From assembly GCF_030689685.1 (NCBI RefSeq), contig NZ_JAUYEY010000030.1:30428-94427 (forward strand): 64,000 nucleotides of DNA. The letters run 5' to 3'. This DNA comes from Polaromonas sp. GTDB taxonomy: Bacteria > Pseudomonadota > Gammaproteobacteria > Burkholderiales > Burkholderiaceae_C. Positions within the stretch are counted from its first letter, which is position 1, and every line of letters begins with the position of its first letter. The translations under genes and the position numbers were made by a program. Below are positions 51,987 through 61,064 of this stretch, in pieces. The notes below the pieces were generated by a model, which made no database searches, had not been told where the DNA came from, and worked only from the letters and a program-made list of their open reading frames with translations.

Positions 51987-53456
51987 ATGATGAGCTTTGA
52001 CCTGGTCCTGTTCGGCGGTACGGGCGACCTCACCTGGCGCAAGCTGCTGCCCGCCCTGTTTCAGGCCTTCCGGCACGGATCGCTGCCAGCGGATGGCCGC
52101 ATCGTCGGCGTGGGCCGCGATGCGATGAGCGATGCACAGTACCGCGCACTGATCCAGTCGCGCTTTGACAGCGTGGAGCTCGCCAAACGCCCCAGCGGCG
52201 GCGAATTCGAGCGTTTTGCCGCCCTGCTGCACTACCTGCGCATGGACCTGTCCCAGCCCGCCGACTATGCGCAACTGGCCGATACCCTGAAAGCGCGCCA
52301 GGCCGAGACCGTGGTGATGTACCTGGCGACCGCGCCGGCACTGTTCACCGGCATTTGCGAAAACATGGCCGCTGTCGGGCTGAACGGCCCGCAAACCCGC
52401 GTGGTGCTGGAAAAACCGCTGGGCCATGACCTGGCCTCGAACCGCGCCATCAACGAAGCGGTGCTGCGTGTATTGCCGGAAAAGCAGATCTTCCGCATCG
52501 ACCACTACCTGGGCAAGCCATCCGTACAGAACCTGTTTGCCATGCGTTTCGGCAACTCGCTGTTCGAACCGCTGTGGCGCCGCGAAAACATTGCCAACAT
52601 CCAGATCACGATTGCCGAGGAGCTCGGCGTTGAAAAACGCGGCGCCTTCTACGACAGCACTGGCGCGCTGCGCGACATGGTGCAAAACCATGCGCTGCAA
52701 TTGCTCTGCGCCATCGGTATGGAGCCGCCCATCAACGCCCATGCCGACGCGATCCGCGACGAAAAACTCAAGGTGCTGCGTTCGCTCAAGCCCTGGACCC
52801 CTGAAACGCTCAAGCAGCATGTGGTGCGCGGCCAGTACGCCGCCGGCAGCATAGCCGGCGAGGCGGTGCCCGGTTACCTGCAGGAAAGCGGCGTCAAACC
52901 GGACAGCCGGACCGAAACCTTTGTGGCGTTGCGCACCGAGATTGCCAACTGGCGCTGGGCCGGCGTGCCGTTTTACATACGCACCGGCAAACGCCTGGCC
53001 GACCGCGACGCCCACATTGAGGTCAACTTCCGGCCGACGCCGCATGCCATCTTCAAGTCACCGCAGGGCGCAGGCAACCGCCTGGTGATCAACCTGCAGC
53101 CCAAGGACGGGCTGGAGCTGCACCTGTTCGCCCAAGGCCAGGACAACCGGGCTGGCGCACGCGCCTCCAGCCAGACGCTGGCGCCAGTGCAACTCGACCT
53201 GGACTTTGACAAGCGGTTCGGCACCGAACGCGTCGGCGCCTACGAGCGCCTGCTGCTCGACGTGATCAATGGCCGGCTCAACCTGTTTGTGCGCAGCGAC
53301 GAGCAGGAAGAAGCCTGGCGCTGGGTTGAACCGATTCTGGACGCCTGGCAGCAGGACAGCTCGGGACCGCGTCCCTACGCGGCGGGCACCTGGGGCCCCA
53401 GCGCTTCCAGCGCGATGATTGCCAGGGACGACTATTGCTGGAGCGAAGAATGTTAG
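51987..53456 (+). CDS. zwf: Glucose-6-phosphate 1-dehydrogenase
   Basis: About 489 residues; oxidises glucose-6-phosphate with NAD(P)+. Coenzyme motif [19 protein letters not shown], the active-site signature [14 protein letters not shown], and VEKRGAFYD. Start candidates are ATG 51987 and 51990 (MSFDLV); the TTG at 51984 is less likely. No clear ribosome-binding site. It diverges from tal-pgi and is followed by the hexR-type gene after a GC-rich repeat. Confidence 0.95.
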   Translation: MMSFDLVLFGGTGDLTWRKLLPALFQAFRHGSLPADGRIVGVGRDAMSDAQYRALIQSRFDSVELAKRPSGGEFERFAALLHYLRMDLSQPADYAQLADTLKARQAETVVMYLATAPALFTGICENMAAVGLNGPQTRVVLEKPLGHDLASNRAINEAVLRVLPEKQIFRIDHYLGKPSVQNLFAMRFGNSLFEPLWRRENIANIQITIAEELGVEKRGAFYDSTGALRDMVQNHALQLLCAIGMEPPINAHADAIRDEKLKVLRSLKPWTPETLKQHVVRGQYAAGSIAGEAVPGYLQESGVKPDSRTETFVALRTEIANWRWAGVPFYIRTGKRLADRDAHIEVNFRPTPHAIFKSPQGAGNRLVINLQPKDGLELHLFAQGQDNRAGARASSQTLAPVQLDLDFDKRFGTERVGAYERLLLDVINGRLNLFVRSDEQEEAWRWVEPILDAWQQDSSGPRPYAAGTWGPSASSAMIARDDYCWSEEC

Positions 53457-53458
53457 CC

Positions 53459-53548
53459 CCCACGCTCCGCACTGCCGTGTCGTCGCTGCCCCCCGAGGGG
53501 GCCGCTGCGCCTGCGGGCCGGCAAAGCCGGACCCGCGGCCCCTGCTTG
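53459..53548. repeat. GC-rich dispersed repeat, copy 2
   Basis: CCCACGCTCCGCACTGCCGT, TCGCTGCCCCCCGAGGGGGC, CGCTGCGCCTGCGGGCCGGC then an imperfect hairpin GGGCCGGCAAAGCCGGACCC. It separates zwf from hexR. Confidence 0.6.
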
Positions 53549-53564
53549 CAATACGCAGTCCGGT

Positions 53565-54443
53565 ATGTGGCGCGCGGCTTCCGGGGCTTATCCAGTGCTT
53601 GACCGCATCAAGGCCTGCCTGCCGTCGCTGGCGCCTGCTGAGCAGCGGGTGGCGCACCTGGTGCTGGGCGATCCACGCGCTTTTGCGAATCTGCCGGTGA
53701 CGGAGCTGGCGTCGCGCGCGCATGTCAGCAAACCAACGGTGATCCGGTTTTGCCGCAGCGTCGGTTACGACGGCCTGTCCGACTTCAAACTCAAGCTGGC
53801 CGGCAGCGTCAGCGAGGGTGTGCCCTTCATCCACCGCAGCGTGGACGTGGACGACAAAACCAGTGATGTGCTGGTCAAGGTCATCGACAACACGGTGGCG
53901 GCCTTTCTCAAGTACCGCAACGACGCCAGCTCGGTCGCGATTGAAAAAGCGGCAACGGCGCTGGCTGCCACCTACCAGACCGGCCAGCGCATCGAGTTTT
54001 TCGGCGTCGGCAACTCCGGCATCGTGGCACAGGACGCGCAGCACAAGTTTTTCCGACTCGGCGTGCATTCGATCGCCTACAGCGACGGCCACCTGCAGGT
54101 GATGAGCGCTTCGCTGTTGAGGCCGGGCGATTGCGTGGTGATCATCTCCAACTCGGGCCGCACCCGCGACCTGATGGACGCCGAAAGTATTGCGCGCAAA
54201 AACGGCGCCACCACCATCGTGATCACCGCCAGCGGCTCGCCCCTGGCCTCGGCCGGCCACATCCACCTGGCGGCCGACCACCCGGAAGGTTATGACCGCT
54301 ACAGCCCCATGGTGTCGCGACTGCTGCACCTGATGATCATCGACATCCTGGCCACCTGTGTGGCGCTGCGCATAGGCGGCGAGAAGCTGCAGCCGTTGCT
54401 CAAGGAGATGAAAAACAATTTGCGCAGCAAGCGCTACGCTTGA
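53565..54443 (+). CDS. hexR: RpiR-family regulator, HexR-like
   Basis: A 292-residue regulator: N-terminal HTH of the RpiR class (residues about 14-85, LPVTELASRAHVSKPTVIRF) and a C-terminal SIS sugar-phosphate domain (GVGNSGIVAQDAQHKFF, IISNSGRTRDLMDAE). HexR senses KDPG in Pseudomonas and represses zwf, edd/eda and related genes. Family proteins begin (M)LDRIKACLPSL, so translation may start at the GTG at 53595 rather than this ATG. Location after zwf supports the HexR role. Confidence 0.87.
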   Translation: MWRAASGAYPVLDRIKACLPSLAPAEQRVAHLVLGDPRAFANLPVTELASRAHVSKPTVIRFCRSVGYDGLSDFKLKLAGSVSEGVPFIHRSVDVDDKTSDVLVKVIDNTVAAFLKYRNDASSVAIEKAATALAATYQTGQRIEFFGVGNSGIVAQDAQHKFFRLGVHSIAYSDGHLQVMSASLLRPGDCVVIISNSGRTRDLMDAESIARKNGATTIVITASGSPLASAGHIHLAADHPEGYDRYSPMVSRLLHLMIIDILATCVALRIGGEKLQPLLKEMKNNLRSKRYA

Positions 54444-54482
54444 GCCGCCTGGGGGTGTGAGGCCAACTTGGCGTCGGCAGCC

Positions 54483-55607
54483 CTACAAAGTGTGGGTTCG
54501 GTCACCCTGCGCAAAGCCCATCGCCTGCCACCCGCCCCAGGGGCGCTCCGGTGAATCGACCACAAAGGCGATCGCCTTGAACAGCTCACCCATCTCATGC
54601 TCGTTGATGAGTTTTTGCACCATCACGCGTTCGGCCAGCGGCGCGTCCTCCATGCCGTCCAGCACGGCGCAGTTCAGCAGAAAACGCGCCTGGCTGGTGT
54701 AGCCCAGCACCTGCAGGCCCGCCTGCTGCCCGGCCAGCGCGATGCTGCTGAAGTTGACATGCGCGGTGATGTCTTTTTCCCCCACATCCTGCAGCGCGTC
54801 GGCATCGACCCGATGCCCGCGGTGGCACATCAGCGTGCCCATGCTGCGTTGCAGGTGGTAATACTCATGCTCGGGAAAGCCGTAGTCAATCAAAAACACC
54901 GCGCCGGCCTGCAGCCGGTCGGCCAGGGTGGCAACAAAAGCCTCGGCCTGCGAGTGGATCTCGGTCAGGTAATCGTGATTGCCCGCCACGTCAAATGACG
55001 GACGCAGGACAGTCGGCTGGTCAGCATGGACAAACAGGGCATCGTGAACGGCCACGCCGCGTTCGAACCAGGCGCCATCGCGGCGCACCAGCAACTGGAC
55101 CGGCATCGCGTCCAGCACCTCGTTGCCGACCACCACGCCCTGCATCTGCGCGGGCAGCTCGCTGACCCAGCGCACCGTGTCGCCCCAGAGCGCCAACCGC
55201 TCGCGCTGCCGCGCCTGCAGCGTGCCGGACAAATCGACGATGGTGTAGCTTTTGACCTGCGGACCCAGGGCGCCCAGCAACTGCTGCGCAAGCGCGCCCG
55301 AGCCGGCGCCAAACTCCCAGATTTCGGCTGTTGCCGTTGCCTGCAGCGCCTGCGCCACCTGCCGCGCCAGCGTCTGGCCAAAACGCGGCGACAGCTCGGG
55401 CGCAGTCACAAAATCGCTGCCCGAGCCAGGCATGAGGCCGAATTTGCGCGAGTCATTGGCGTAATAACCGAGGCCGGGCGTGTACAGGGCCAGGGCCATG
55501 AAGCGGTCAAAGCTGATCCAGCCGCCGGCTGCGGCGATGGCCTCACGGATGTGCGCGGCAAGGGCGCTCGTTAAACTAGGGGGTGTCGGCGTGTTTGGGG
55601 GAGTCAC
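54483..55607 (-). CDS. SAM-dependent methyltransferase, MidA/DUF185 family
   Basis: About 374 residues, class I methyltransferase of the MidA (NDUFAF7) family: ISFDRFMALALYTPGLGYYA, SDFVTAPELSPRFGQTLARQ, SAM-binding IWEFGAGSGALA and GNEVLDAMPV. In mitochondria NDUFAF7 methylates an arginine of complex I; the bacterial target is not established. The frame runs to 55679, but a GTG at 55607 (TPPNTPTPP) avoids overlap with the divergent SDR gene. An ATG at 55643 is the alternative. Confidence 0.85.
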   Translation of the reverse strand: MTPPNTPTPPSLTSALAAHIREAIAAAGGWISFDRFMALALYTPGLGYYANDSRKFGLMPGSGSDFVTAPELSPRFGQTLARQVAQALQATATAEIWEFGAGSGALAQQLLGALGPQVKSYTIVDLSGTLQARQRERLALWGDTVRWVSELPAQMQGVVVGNEVLDAMPVQLLVRRDGAWFERGVAVHDALFVHADQPTVLRPSFDVAGNHDYLTEIHSQAEAFVATLADRLQAGAVFLIDYGFPEHEYYHLQRSMGTLMCHRGHRVDADALQDVGEKDITAHVNFSSIALAGQQAGLQVLGYTSQARFLLNCAVLDGMEDAPLAERVMVQKLINEHEMGELFKAIAFVVDSPERPWGGWQAMGFAQGDRTHTL

Positions 55608-55641
55608 CCCCGAATTGTCGGCGATTGCACTGCACCCTCCC

Positions 55642-56436
55642 ATGCCACCTGTTTCCCCTGCTCCTGTTGTTCTCGTCACCGGCGCCGCGCTGAGGCTGGG
55701 CCGCGAGATTGCGCTCGCGCTGGCTGCGGGCGGCTGGCGCGTGGCTGTGCATTACCGCAGCTCGGAACAGGATGCTATTAAAACTGTAGCTGACTGCGAC
55801 CGACTGGCAGGGGCTGCAGCCCGGTTTTGTTGCGACCTCGAAGATGAGGCAGCGGTGCAGCTTTTGTTGCCGCAGGTGATCACACATTTTGGCCAGGTCG
55901 ATGCGGTGGTCAACAACGCCTCCACCTTTGAACACGACAGCGCGGCAAGCTTCAGTTTTGCAGCGCTGGAAAAACACATGCGCAGCAATACCGGCGCGGC
56001 AATTGTGCTGGCGCAGGCCCTGCATGCCCATGTGCTGGCGCGACAGGCGCAGGGCGCGGCCGCTGGGCAAAACGGCCGGTTTGCGGTCATCAACCTTCTA
56101 GACCAGAAACTCTGGAACCAGAACCCCGACTTTTTCAGCTACACCTTGTCCAAAGCGGCGCTGGAAGCAGCCAACACCATGCTGGCGATTGCGCTGGCGC
56201 CACAACTGCGGGTGGTGGGCGTGGCGCCGGGACTGACGCTGACCAGCCATTTGCTGAGTGAGGAAAAATTCGCAGCGCTGCACACGCTGTCTCCGCTGGG
56301 CCGCTCGTCCAGTGCGGCCGATGTCGCCGCCACCGTCAAATTCGCGCTGGAAAATACGTCCATCACCGGCACCACCCTGCTGGTGGACGGCGGCCAGCAC
56401 CTGATGAAATTCGAGCGCGATTTCTCACTGATGTGA
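55642..56436 (+). CDS. Short-chain dehydrogenase, pteridine reductase/FolM-like
   Basis: A 264-residue SDR. Cofactor motif VTGAALRLGREIALALA, then VNNASTFEHDSA, the catalytic YTLSK (YxxxK) and a C-terminal VDGGQHL. The position directly before folB and the RLGREIA-type motif suggest a dihydromonapterin/pteridine reductase in the folate or tetrahydromonapterin pathway, by analogy with FolM/PTR1. The frame extends upstream to 55480, but homologous sequence starts at MPPVSPAPVVLVTG. A dispersed repeat is embedded in frame at 55771-55828. Confidence 0.84.
   Translation: MPPVSPAPVVLVTGAALRLGREIALALAAGGWRVAVHYRSSEQDAIKTVADCDRLAGAAARFCCDLEDEAAVQLLLPQVITHFGQVDAVVNNASTFEHDSAASFSFAALEKHMRSNTGAAIVLAQALHAHVLARQAQGAAAGQNGRFAVINLLDQKLWNQNPDFFSYTLSKAALEAANTMLAIALAPQLRVVGVAPGLTLTSHLLSEEKFAALHTLSPLGRSSSAADVAATVKFALENTSITGTTLLVDGGQHLMKFERDFSLM
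55771..55828 (+). repeat. 55-bp dispersed palindromic repeat, copy F (inside the SDR gene)
   Basis: GATGCTATTAAAACTGTAGC, TGACTGCGACCGACTGG, then GGGGCTGCAGCCCGGTTTTG: the block order of the family, degenerate in the hairpin. It encodes AIKTVADCDRLAGAAARF within the SDR, and the reading frame is open. Confidence 0.5.
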
Positions 56437-56476
56437 GCGCGCTTTCCTACACACGCACCGCAGCCCGATACCCAAG

Positions 56477-56848
56477 ATGTTCAATACCAGTGGCAACCAG
56501 ATACTGACGCTGACCGGTTTGCGCTTTGACGCCAACCTGGGCATTCTTGACCAGGAGAAAACCGCGCCGCAACCGATACAGGTCGATGCGGAGCTGAACC
56601 TGGGCACGCAGCCGCTGCTGCCCAGCGATGACGACATCCACCATGTGCTGGACTACCGCAAGGTGCGGCAGATCATCATCAACGAGTGCCGGGCCGAACA
56701 TGTGAACCTGCTGGAAACGCTGATCGGCAAATTGGCGCACCGGCTGATGCAATTGCCCGGCGTGCTGGGCGTGCGTGTGAAAATTGCCAAGCTTGAAATT
56801 TTTGACGACTGCGAAGTGGCGATTCGGGTCGAGACCGGCCAGTGGTAA
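56477..56848 (+). CDS. folB: Dihydroneopterin aldolase
   Basis: A 123-residue folate-pathway enzyme that cleaves dihydroneopterin to 6-hydroxymethyl-dihydropterin and glycolaldehyde. Motifs: LTGLRFDANLGILDQE, DYRKVRQII, the conserved Glu in NLLETLIGKLA and the catalytic Lys in KIAKLEIFDDCEVAI. It follows the SDR by 40 bases and precedes the ATPase gene by 24. Confidence 0.93.
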   Translation: MFNTSGNQILTLTGLRFDANLGILDQEKTAPQPIQVDAELNLGTQPLLPSDDDIHHVLDYRKVRQIIINECRAEHVNLLETLIGKLAHRLMQLPGVLGVRVKIAKLEIFDDCEVAIRVETGQW

Positions 56849-56872
56849 GGTTTAAAAGCCTCAAGGAAAAGT

Positions 56873-58018
56873 ATGCTTATTACACGTCTTGTGCTCAAAA
56901 ATTGGCGTAACTTCCGCAATTTGGACATCCCTTTTCGGGAGGTTTCTTTCTTGCTGGGGCCCAACGCCTCAGGCAAATCGAACATCCTTGATGTATTTCG
57001 ATTTTTGCGTGATGTAAGCAAAACTCAGGGTGGCGGGCTGCAAAAGGCTGTCGCCGATAGGGGCGGCATGACCAAGCTGCGCTGTCTTCACGCTCGACAA
57101 GATCCTGGAGTGCAAATTGAGGTCACCTTGTCGGAAACTGCAGATGGCTTACCGTTGTGGCGGTATATCTTGGGTTTTGAAGGAAAGGGTTCGAAGGAAG
57201 TCCTCATTTCGAAAGAGCAGGTATGGCAAGCCGGAAAGCTATTGATTGATCGTCCTACTAAGGAGGATAAAAGCGATCCGATGCTGTTAACCCAAACGCA
57301 CTTGGAGCAAATTCAAACGAATACCAAGTTTCGCGAACTTGTCGAATTTTTCGGTGCAACCACCTACCTTCATCTGGTTCCTCAACTCTTGAAGTTCGCC
57401 GACAAAATAGGTGGACAGCGACTAGAGGACGATCCTTTTGGACAAGGTTTTCTTGAGCGCTTAGCCAAGACGCCCGAAAAAACTCGTAATGCCCGGCTGA
57501 GAAAGATCGAGATTGCATTGGCACTGGCAGTGCCGCAATTTAAACAACTCGACTTTAGAACCGATGTTCTTGGACACCCGCACTTGCACGCGAAATATGA
57601 ACATCATCGACCTAATGCCGGATGGCAGTCAGAGGAGCATTTTTCGGATGGTACCTTGCGGTTACTGGGCTTGCTTTGGGCTCTACAGGAAGGAAGCTCA
57701 TTACTTCTTCTTGAAGAGCCCGAAATTTCCTTGAATGACGCCATCGTCAAAGAGATACCTTTGATGCTGAATCGCCTTCAACGTACAAAGAAGGTTCGCC
57801 GCCAGGTTATTTTGAGCACCCACAGCGAAGCGCTACTAAGCAACCCGGGGATTGACGGCCGAGGTGTCATATTGCTCGAAACCAGCAAAGATGGCTCCAC
57901 AGCGCGAACCGTGACCTCCGACGAGTCGCTTGATATCAAAGCGGGCCTGAGTGTGGCAGATGTCGTGCTTCCCAAGACCCGCCCAACAACTGTGAATCAG
58001 CTGGGATTGTGGCAATGA
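56873..58018 (+). CDS. AAA_21-type ATPase of a two-gene accessory module
   Basis: A 381-residue SMC/ABC-like ATPase. N-terminus MLITRLVLKNWRNFRNLDIP, Walker A GPNASGKS (29-36), signature-like HFSDGTLRLLGLLWAL, Walker B SLLLLEEPEISLND and switch histidine in ILSTHSEALL. This is the AAA_21/AAA_15 class found in OLD, Gabija, PARIS and Abi-type systems, here without a fused nuclease. GC is low: 57241-57300 has 26 G/C of 60, while 56581-56640 in folB has 40. It overlaps the next gene by ATGA. A defence role is inferred. Confidence 0.82.
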   Translation: MLITRLVLKNWRNFRNLDIPFREVSFLLGPNASGKSNILDVFRFLRDVSKTQGGGLQKAVADRGGMTKLRCLHARQDPGVQIEVTLSETADGLPLWRYILGFEGKGSKEVLISKEQVWQAGKLLIDRPTKEDKSDPMLLTQTHLEQIQTNTKFRELVEFFGATTYLHLVPQLLKFADKIGGQRLEDDPFGQGFLERLAKTPEKTRNARLRKIEIALALAVPQFKQLDFRTDVLGHPHLHAKYEHHRPNAGWQSEEHFSDGTLRLLGLLWALQEGSSLLLLEEPEISLNDAIVKEIPLMLNRLQRTKKVRRQVILSTHSEALLSNPGIDGRGVILLETSKDGSTARTVTSDESLDIKAGLSVADVVLPKTRPTTVNQLGLWQ

Positions 58019-58623
58019 CATTTGTTGCTCTCGCTACAGAGGATGAACTGAGCGAGGCGGTGGGCAAGCGTCTTTTGATCGATGCGGGCTATAAACTTGA
58101 GCCAGCGCCATTGCTTCGCAGAAACGGGGCCGGTTACCTGCGCTCCAAGATGGATAGTTGGTGCGAGATGGTCAAAAGAAAACCCGTTTTCTTGTTAACG
58201 GACCTTGATAGAACGGTCTGTCCAGCTGAATTACGCGCGGCTTGGATTGGCAATCGCAAGCCATCTGAAAATCTTGTTGTGCGTGTTGCAGTACGGGAGA
58301 TTGAGGCTTGGATCTTGGCAGATCATCAAGCTTTGAAAACTATTGTAGGAAGCCGTGGATCGCTTCCAGTGGACCCAGACTCGCTCCCAGATCCGAAGCA
58401 GTATTTTCTCCGGCTTATCGCGAAGCAAGCGCGCCGGGAAATTCGGGAAGAATTGGTCGCAGATGCCGGAGCGATCACAAGCCAAGGCATAGGCTACAAC
58501 GCGCGGCTTAGCCATTTAGTTTCCACGGTATGGAGTCCAGAACGTGCGGCCCTCCGATCAAAAAGTCTACAAAGAGCCCGAATTCGTCTCCGTGAATTGG
58601 TTCACCGTATGCCTCTAAATTAG
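58015..58623 (+). CDS. TOPRIM-like (DUF4276-like) protein, partner of the ATPase
   Basis: A 202-residue protein with a TOPRIM-like residue pattern: acidic LATEDELSE near the N-terminus (Glu9/Glu11), a DxD in VFLLTDLDRT (Asp63, Asp65) after a hydrophobic strand, then VREIEAWILADHQAL (Glu95, Glu97, Asp103). The rest is helical and basic (QARREIREEL, SKSLQRARIRLREL). DUF4276 proteins share this layout. The ATG at 58015 overlaps the ATPase stop and is preferred to 58009. Likely effector nuclease of the pair; function inferred. Confidence 0.68.
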   Translation: MTFVALATEDELSEAVGKRLLIDAGYKLEPAPLLRRNGAGYLRSKMDSWCEMVKRKPVFLLTDLDRTVCPAELRAAWIGNRKPSENLVVRVAVREIEAWILADHQALKTIVGSRGSLPVDPDSLPDPKQYFLRLIAKQARREIREELVADAGAITSQGIGYNARLSHLVSTVWSPERAALRSKSLQRARIRLRELVHRMPLN

Positions 58624-58632
58624 GATTAGAAA

Positions 58633-59562
58633 ATGAACGCAAGATGGATTGAAGAGAACTCTGCAGTTTCAGCGACTTCCTCTGAAAAAAGCAAAATCGA
58701 GCGTGAAGAACACAAGCTCGAAAAACGCCTGTGCCGCGAAGTCGGTCGCGCGATTGTGGACTTCAACATGATTGAAGAAGGCGACAAGGTCATGGTTTGC
58801 GTGTCGGGTGGCAAGGACAGCTACGCCATGCTGGACATCCTGCTCAAGCTGCAAAAGCGTGCACCCATCAACTTTGAACTGATTGCCGTCAACCTGGACC
58901 AGAAGCAGCCCGGTTTTCCGGATCACATCCTGCCGCAATACCTGGAAACGCTGGGCGTGCCTTTTCACATCGAAACCCAGGACACCTACAGCATCGTCAA
59001 ACGCGTGATCCCCGAGGGCAAGACCATGTGTTCGCTGTGCTCGCGCCTGCGCCGCGGCATTTTGTACCGTGTGGCCGAAGAGCTGGGTGCGACCAAGATT
59101 GCGCTGGGCCACCACCGCGACGACATGTTGCAGACCTTTTTTCTGAACATGTTTTTCGCCTCGCGCCTCAAGGGCATGCCACCCAAGCTGGTCAGCGACA
59201 CCGGCAAACATGTGGTGATCCGGCCCATGGCCTACGTGACCGAAAAAGACCTGATCAAATGGGCCCAGGTGCGCGACTTCCCGATCATTCCGTGCACACT
59301 GTGCGGCAGCCAGCAGAACCTGCAGCGTGTGCAGGTGGGCAACATGCTGCGCGAGTGGGACAAGAAGTTTCCCGGCCGCCTGGAGAACATGTTCAGCTCG
59401 CTGCAGAACGTGGTGCCCTCGCACCTGATGGACGGCAAGCAACACGACTTCAAGGGCCTGCGCAGCACCGGCATGCCGGAACCGGAGGGTGACAAGGCCT
59501 TTGACGAGGAAGAATTTTCTACGCCGGTGCGGCCCGGTCTGGCCGTGGTGGCGCTTCAGTAA
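58633..59562 (+). CDS. ttcA: tRNA 2-thiocytidine synthetase TtcA
   Basis: A 309-residue PP-loop ATPase that thiolates cytidine 32 of tRNAs. PP-loop SGGKDS (58-63), and two CxxC motifs Cys133/Cys136 (CSLC) and Cys221/Cys224 (CTLC) that hold the Fe-S cluster. [15 protein letters not shown] is the second family motif. It starts ten bases after the TOPRIM-like gene, so it may now be co-transcribed with the accessory pair, but its GC content is back to the chromosomal level. Confidence 0.96.
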   Translation: MNARWIEENSAVSATSSEKSKIEREEHKLEKRLCREVGRAIVDFNMIEEGDKVMVCVSGGKDSYAMLDILLKLQKRAPINFELIAVNLDQKQPGFPDHILPQYLETLGVPFHIETQDTYSIVKRVIPEGKTMCSLCSRLRRGILYRVAEELGATKIALGHHRDDMLQTFFLNMFFASRLKGMPPKLVSDTGKHVVIRPMAYVTEKDLIKWAQVRDFPIIPCTLCGSQQNLQRVQVGNMLREWDKKFPGRLENMFSSLQNVVPSHLMDGKQHDFKGLRSTGMPEPEGDKAFDEEEFSTPVRPGLAVVALQ

Positions 59563-59590
59563 TTTCAAGGCAATTGTGCCTGGAGGCCTT

Positions 59591-60220
59591 ATGAAACAAG
59601 CGCTGACAGCTATTGTTTTAGGAGCATCACTGATTGGCCTGTTGGGCGGCTGCGCCAGTTCGCGGCTGGTCAACAGCGATGTCACGAGTTTTGCCCGCTG
59701 GGTGCCCACGCCACCGGCGCCGGGCGCCAGCTACCGTTTCGAGCGCCTGCCCTCGCAGCAACCACCCGATGCGCGTCAGCCGGCGCTTGAAGGCCTGGCC
59801 CAGGCCGCCCTGGCCAAAGTGGGGCTACAGCACAATCCGCAGGTGGCCGCTTTCAGCGTGCAGGTCAGCGCCACCACCCAGCCCATGCTGCGCCCGCGCT
59901 GGGACGGCTACGGTTATCCCTATGGCGGCGGCTCCAGCATCTTTATCGGGAGCGGCATTGGCGGGGGCGGCGGCAGCGTTGGTTTTGGTTTTGGCATTCC
60001 GATCGGTGGCGGCATGGAGCCAGCGCTGTACCGGCGTGACGTGACCCTGGTGATCCGCGAACTGCGCGGCAACACCGCCGTCTATGAAACCCGCGCCTTC
60101 AGTGAAGACCCCTGGGCCGACGACGGGCCGGTGATTGCCACCATGCTGGACGCCGCCCTGCGCAACTTCCCGGTCCCGCCCGTCGGAACGCGTCGGATCA
60201 GTATCGAAATACCCCGGTAG
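59591..60220 (+). CDS. DUF4136-type lipoprotein
   Basis: A 209-residue lipoprotein: lipobox LLGGC (Cys21), then a DUF4136-like domain beginning FARWVPTPPAPGASYRFERL and a Gly-rich central segment (GGGSSIFIGSGIGGGGGSVG). It ends with a conserved-looking LDAALRNFPVPP. GGAGG four bases before ATG decides the start. Outer-membrane location is probable; the function is unknown. Confidence 0.82.
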   Translation: MKQALTAIVLGASLIGLLGGCASSRLVNSDVTSFARWVPTPPAPGASYRFERLPSQQPPDARQPALEGLAQAALAKVGLQHNPQVAAFSVQVSATTQPMLRPRWDGYGYPYGGGSSIFIGSGIGGGGGSVGFGFGIPIGGGMEPALYRRDVTLVIRELRGNTAVYETRAFSEDPWADDGPVIATMLDAALRNFPVPPVGTRRISIEIPR

Positions 60221-60225
60221 ATGTT

Positions 60226-60350
60226 GGCCCCCACGTTAAAGATGTCGACCCCCACGCTTGTCGCTTCGCGTGCCTACGGCGGTACGCTGCCCCTTGCACG
60301 AAGAAGAGGGGCGCTGCGCCTGCGGCCCGGCAGAGCCGGTTCTGCGGCGC
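60226..60350. repeat. GC-rich dispersed repeat, copy 3
   Basis: Two CCCCCACG units, TACGCTGCCCCTTG, GAGGGGCGCTGCGCCTGCGG and a hairpin CCCGGCAGAGCCGG. It is related to 53459-53548 and partly to 2652-2720, and separates the lipoprotein gene from the phosphatase gene. Confidence 0.55.
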
Positions 60351-60410
60351 TGGCTGGTTTGGAGAGGGTTCCTGCGCTTCTTGATCGACGGCATTTCGAG
60401 AGACTACGCA

Positions 60411-61064
60411 GTGAGTGAAGCGGCACGCGTGCTGGCGATCCGCCATGGCGAAACCACCTGGAATGTGGACACGCGCATCCAGGGCCAGCTTGACATCGCC
60501 CTCAACGACACCGGGCGCTGGCAGGCCGGTCGGCTGGCGCAGGCCCTTGTCGGCGAGCCCATCACTGCCATTTACGCGAGCGACCTCGGACGCGCTTTTG
60601 AAACCGCGCAGCATGTCGGCCGCGCCACCGGCGTGCTGGTGACACCCGAGCCTGGCCTGCGCGAGCGGCATTTCGGCGAGTTCCAGGGCAAAACCTTTGC
60701 CGACATTGAAACCGCTTTGCCCGAGCAGGCCATGTTGTGGCGCACGCGTGATCCGGACTTTGCGCCCAGCGGCGGAGAGTCGCTCAAGCAGTTGCGCGAA
60801 CGTGTCGTCAGCACCGCGCAGCTTCTCGCCGCGCAGCATCCGGGTGAGCTGATCGTGATGGTCGGCCATGGCGGCGTACTCGATGTGCTTTACCGCGCCG
60901 CGACAAGGCTGGAGCTGCAGGCGCCGCGCACCTGGGCCCTCGGCAACGCGGCCATCAACCGCCTGCTGTGGACACCCGACGGCTTCACCCTGGTCGGCTG
61001 GGCCGATACCCAGCACCTCGACGTTGACGTCGATGCCAAACCCCTGGACGAAACGAGCACCTGA
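60411..61064 (+). CDS. Histidine phosphatase family protein
   Basis: A 217-residue phosphoglycerate mutase-like phosphatase: catalytic motif LAIRHGETTWN (His12), then YASDLGRAFETAQ, LRERHFGEFQGKTFADIE and VMVGHGGVLDVLY with the second catalytic His. The start is a GTG at 60411 (SEAARVLAI), since the longer open frame to 60258 lies within a dispersed repeat. It overlaps the next gene by one base. The substrate is unknown; alpha-ribazole phosphatase-like or general phosphatase are options. Confidence 0.85.
   Translation: MSEAARVLAIRHGETTWNVDTRIQGQLDIALNDTGRWQAGRLAQALVGEPITAIYASDLGRAFETAQHVGRATGVLVTPEPGLRERHFGEFQGKTFADIETALPEQAMLWRTRDPDFAPSGGESLKQLRERVVSTAQLLAAQHPGELIVMVGHGGVLDVLYRAATRLELQAPRTWALGNAAINRLLWTPDGFTLVGWADTQHLDVDVDAKPLDETST

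Noticed and set aside
51885..53045. Upstream extension of the tal frame antisense to zwf
   Set aside because: The transaldolase homology and normal start are at 51884; the extension is antisense to conserved zwf coding sequence.
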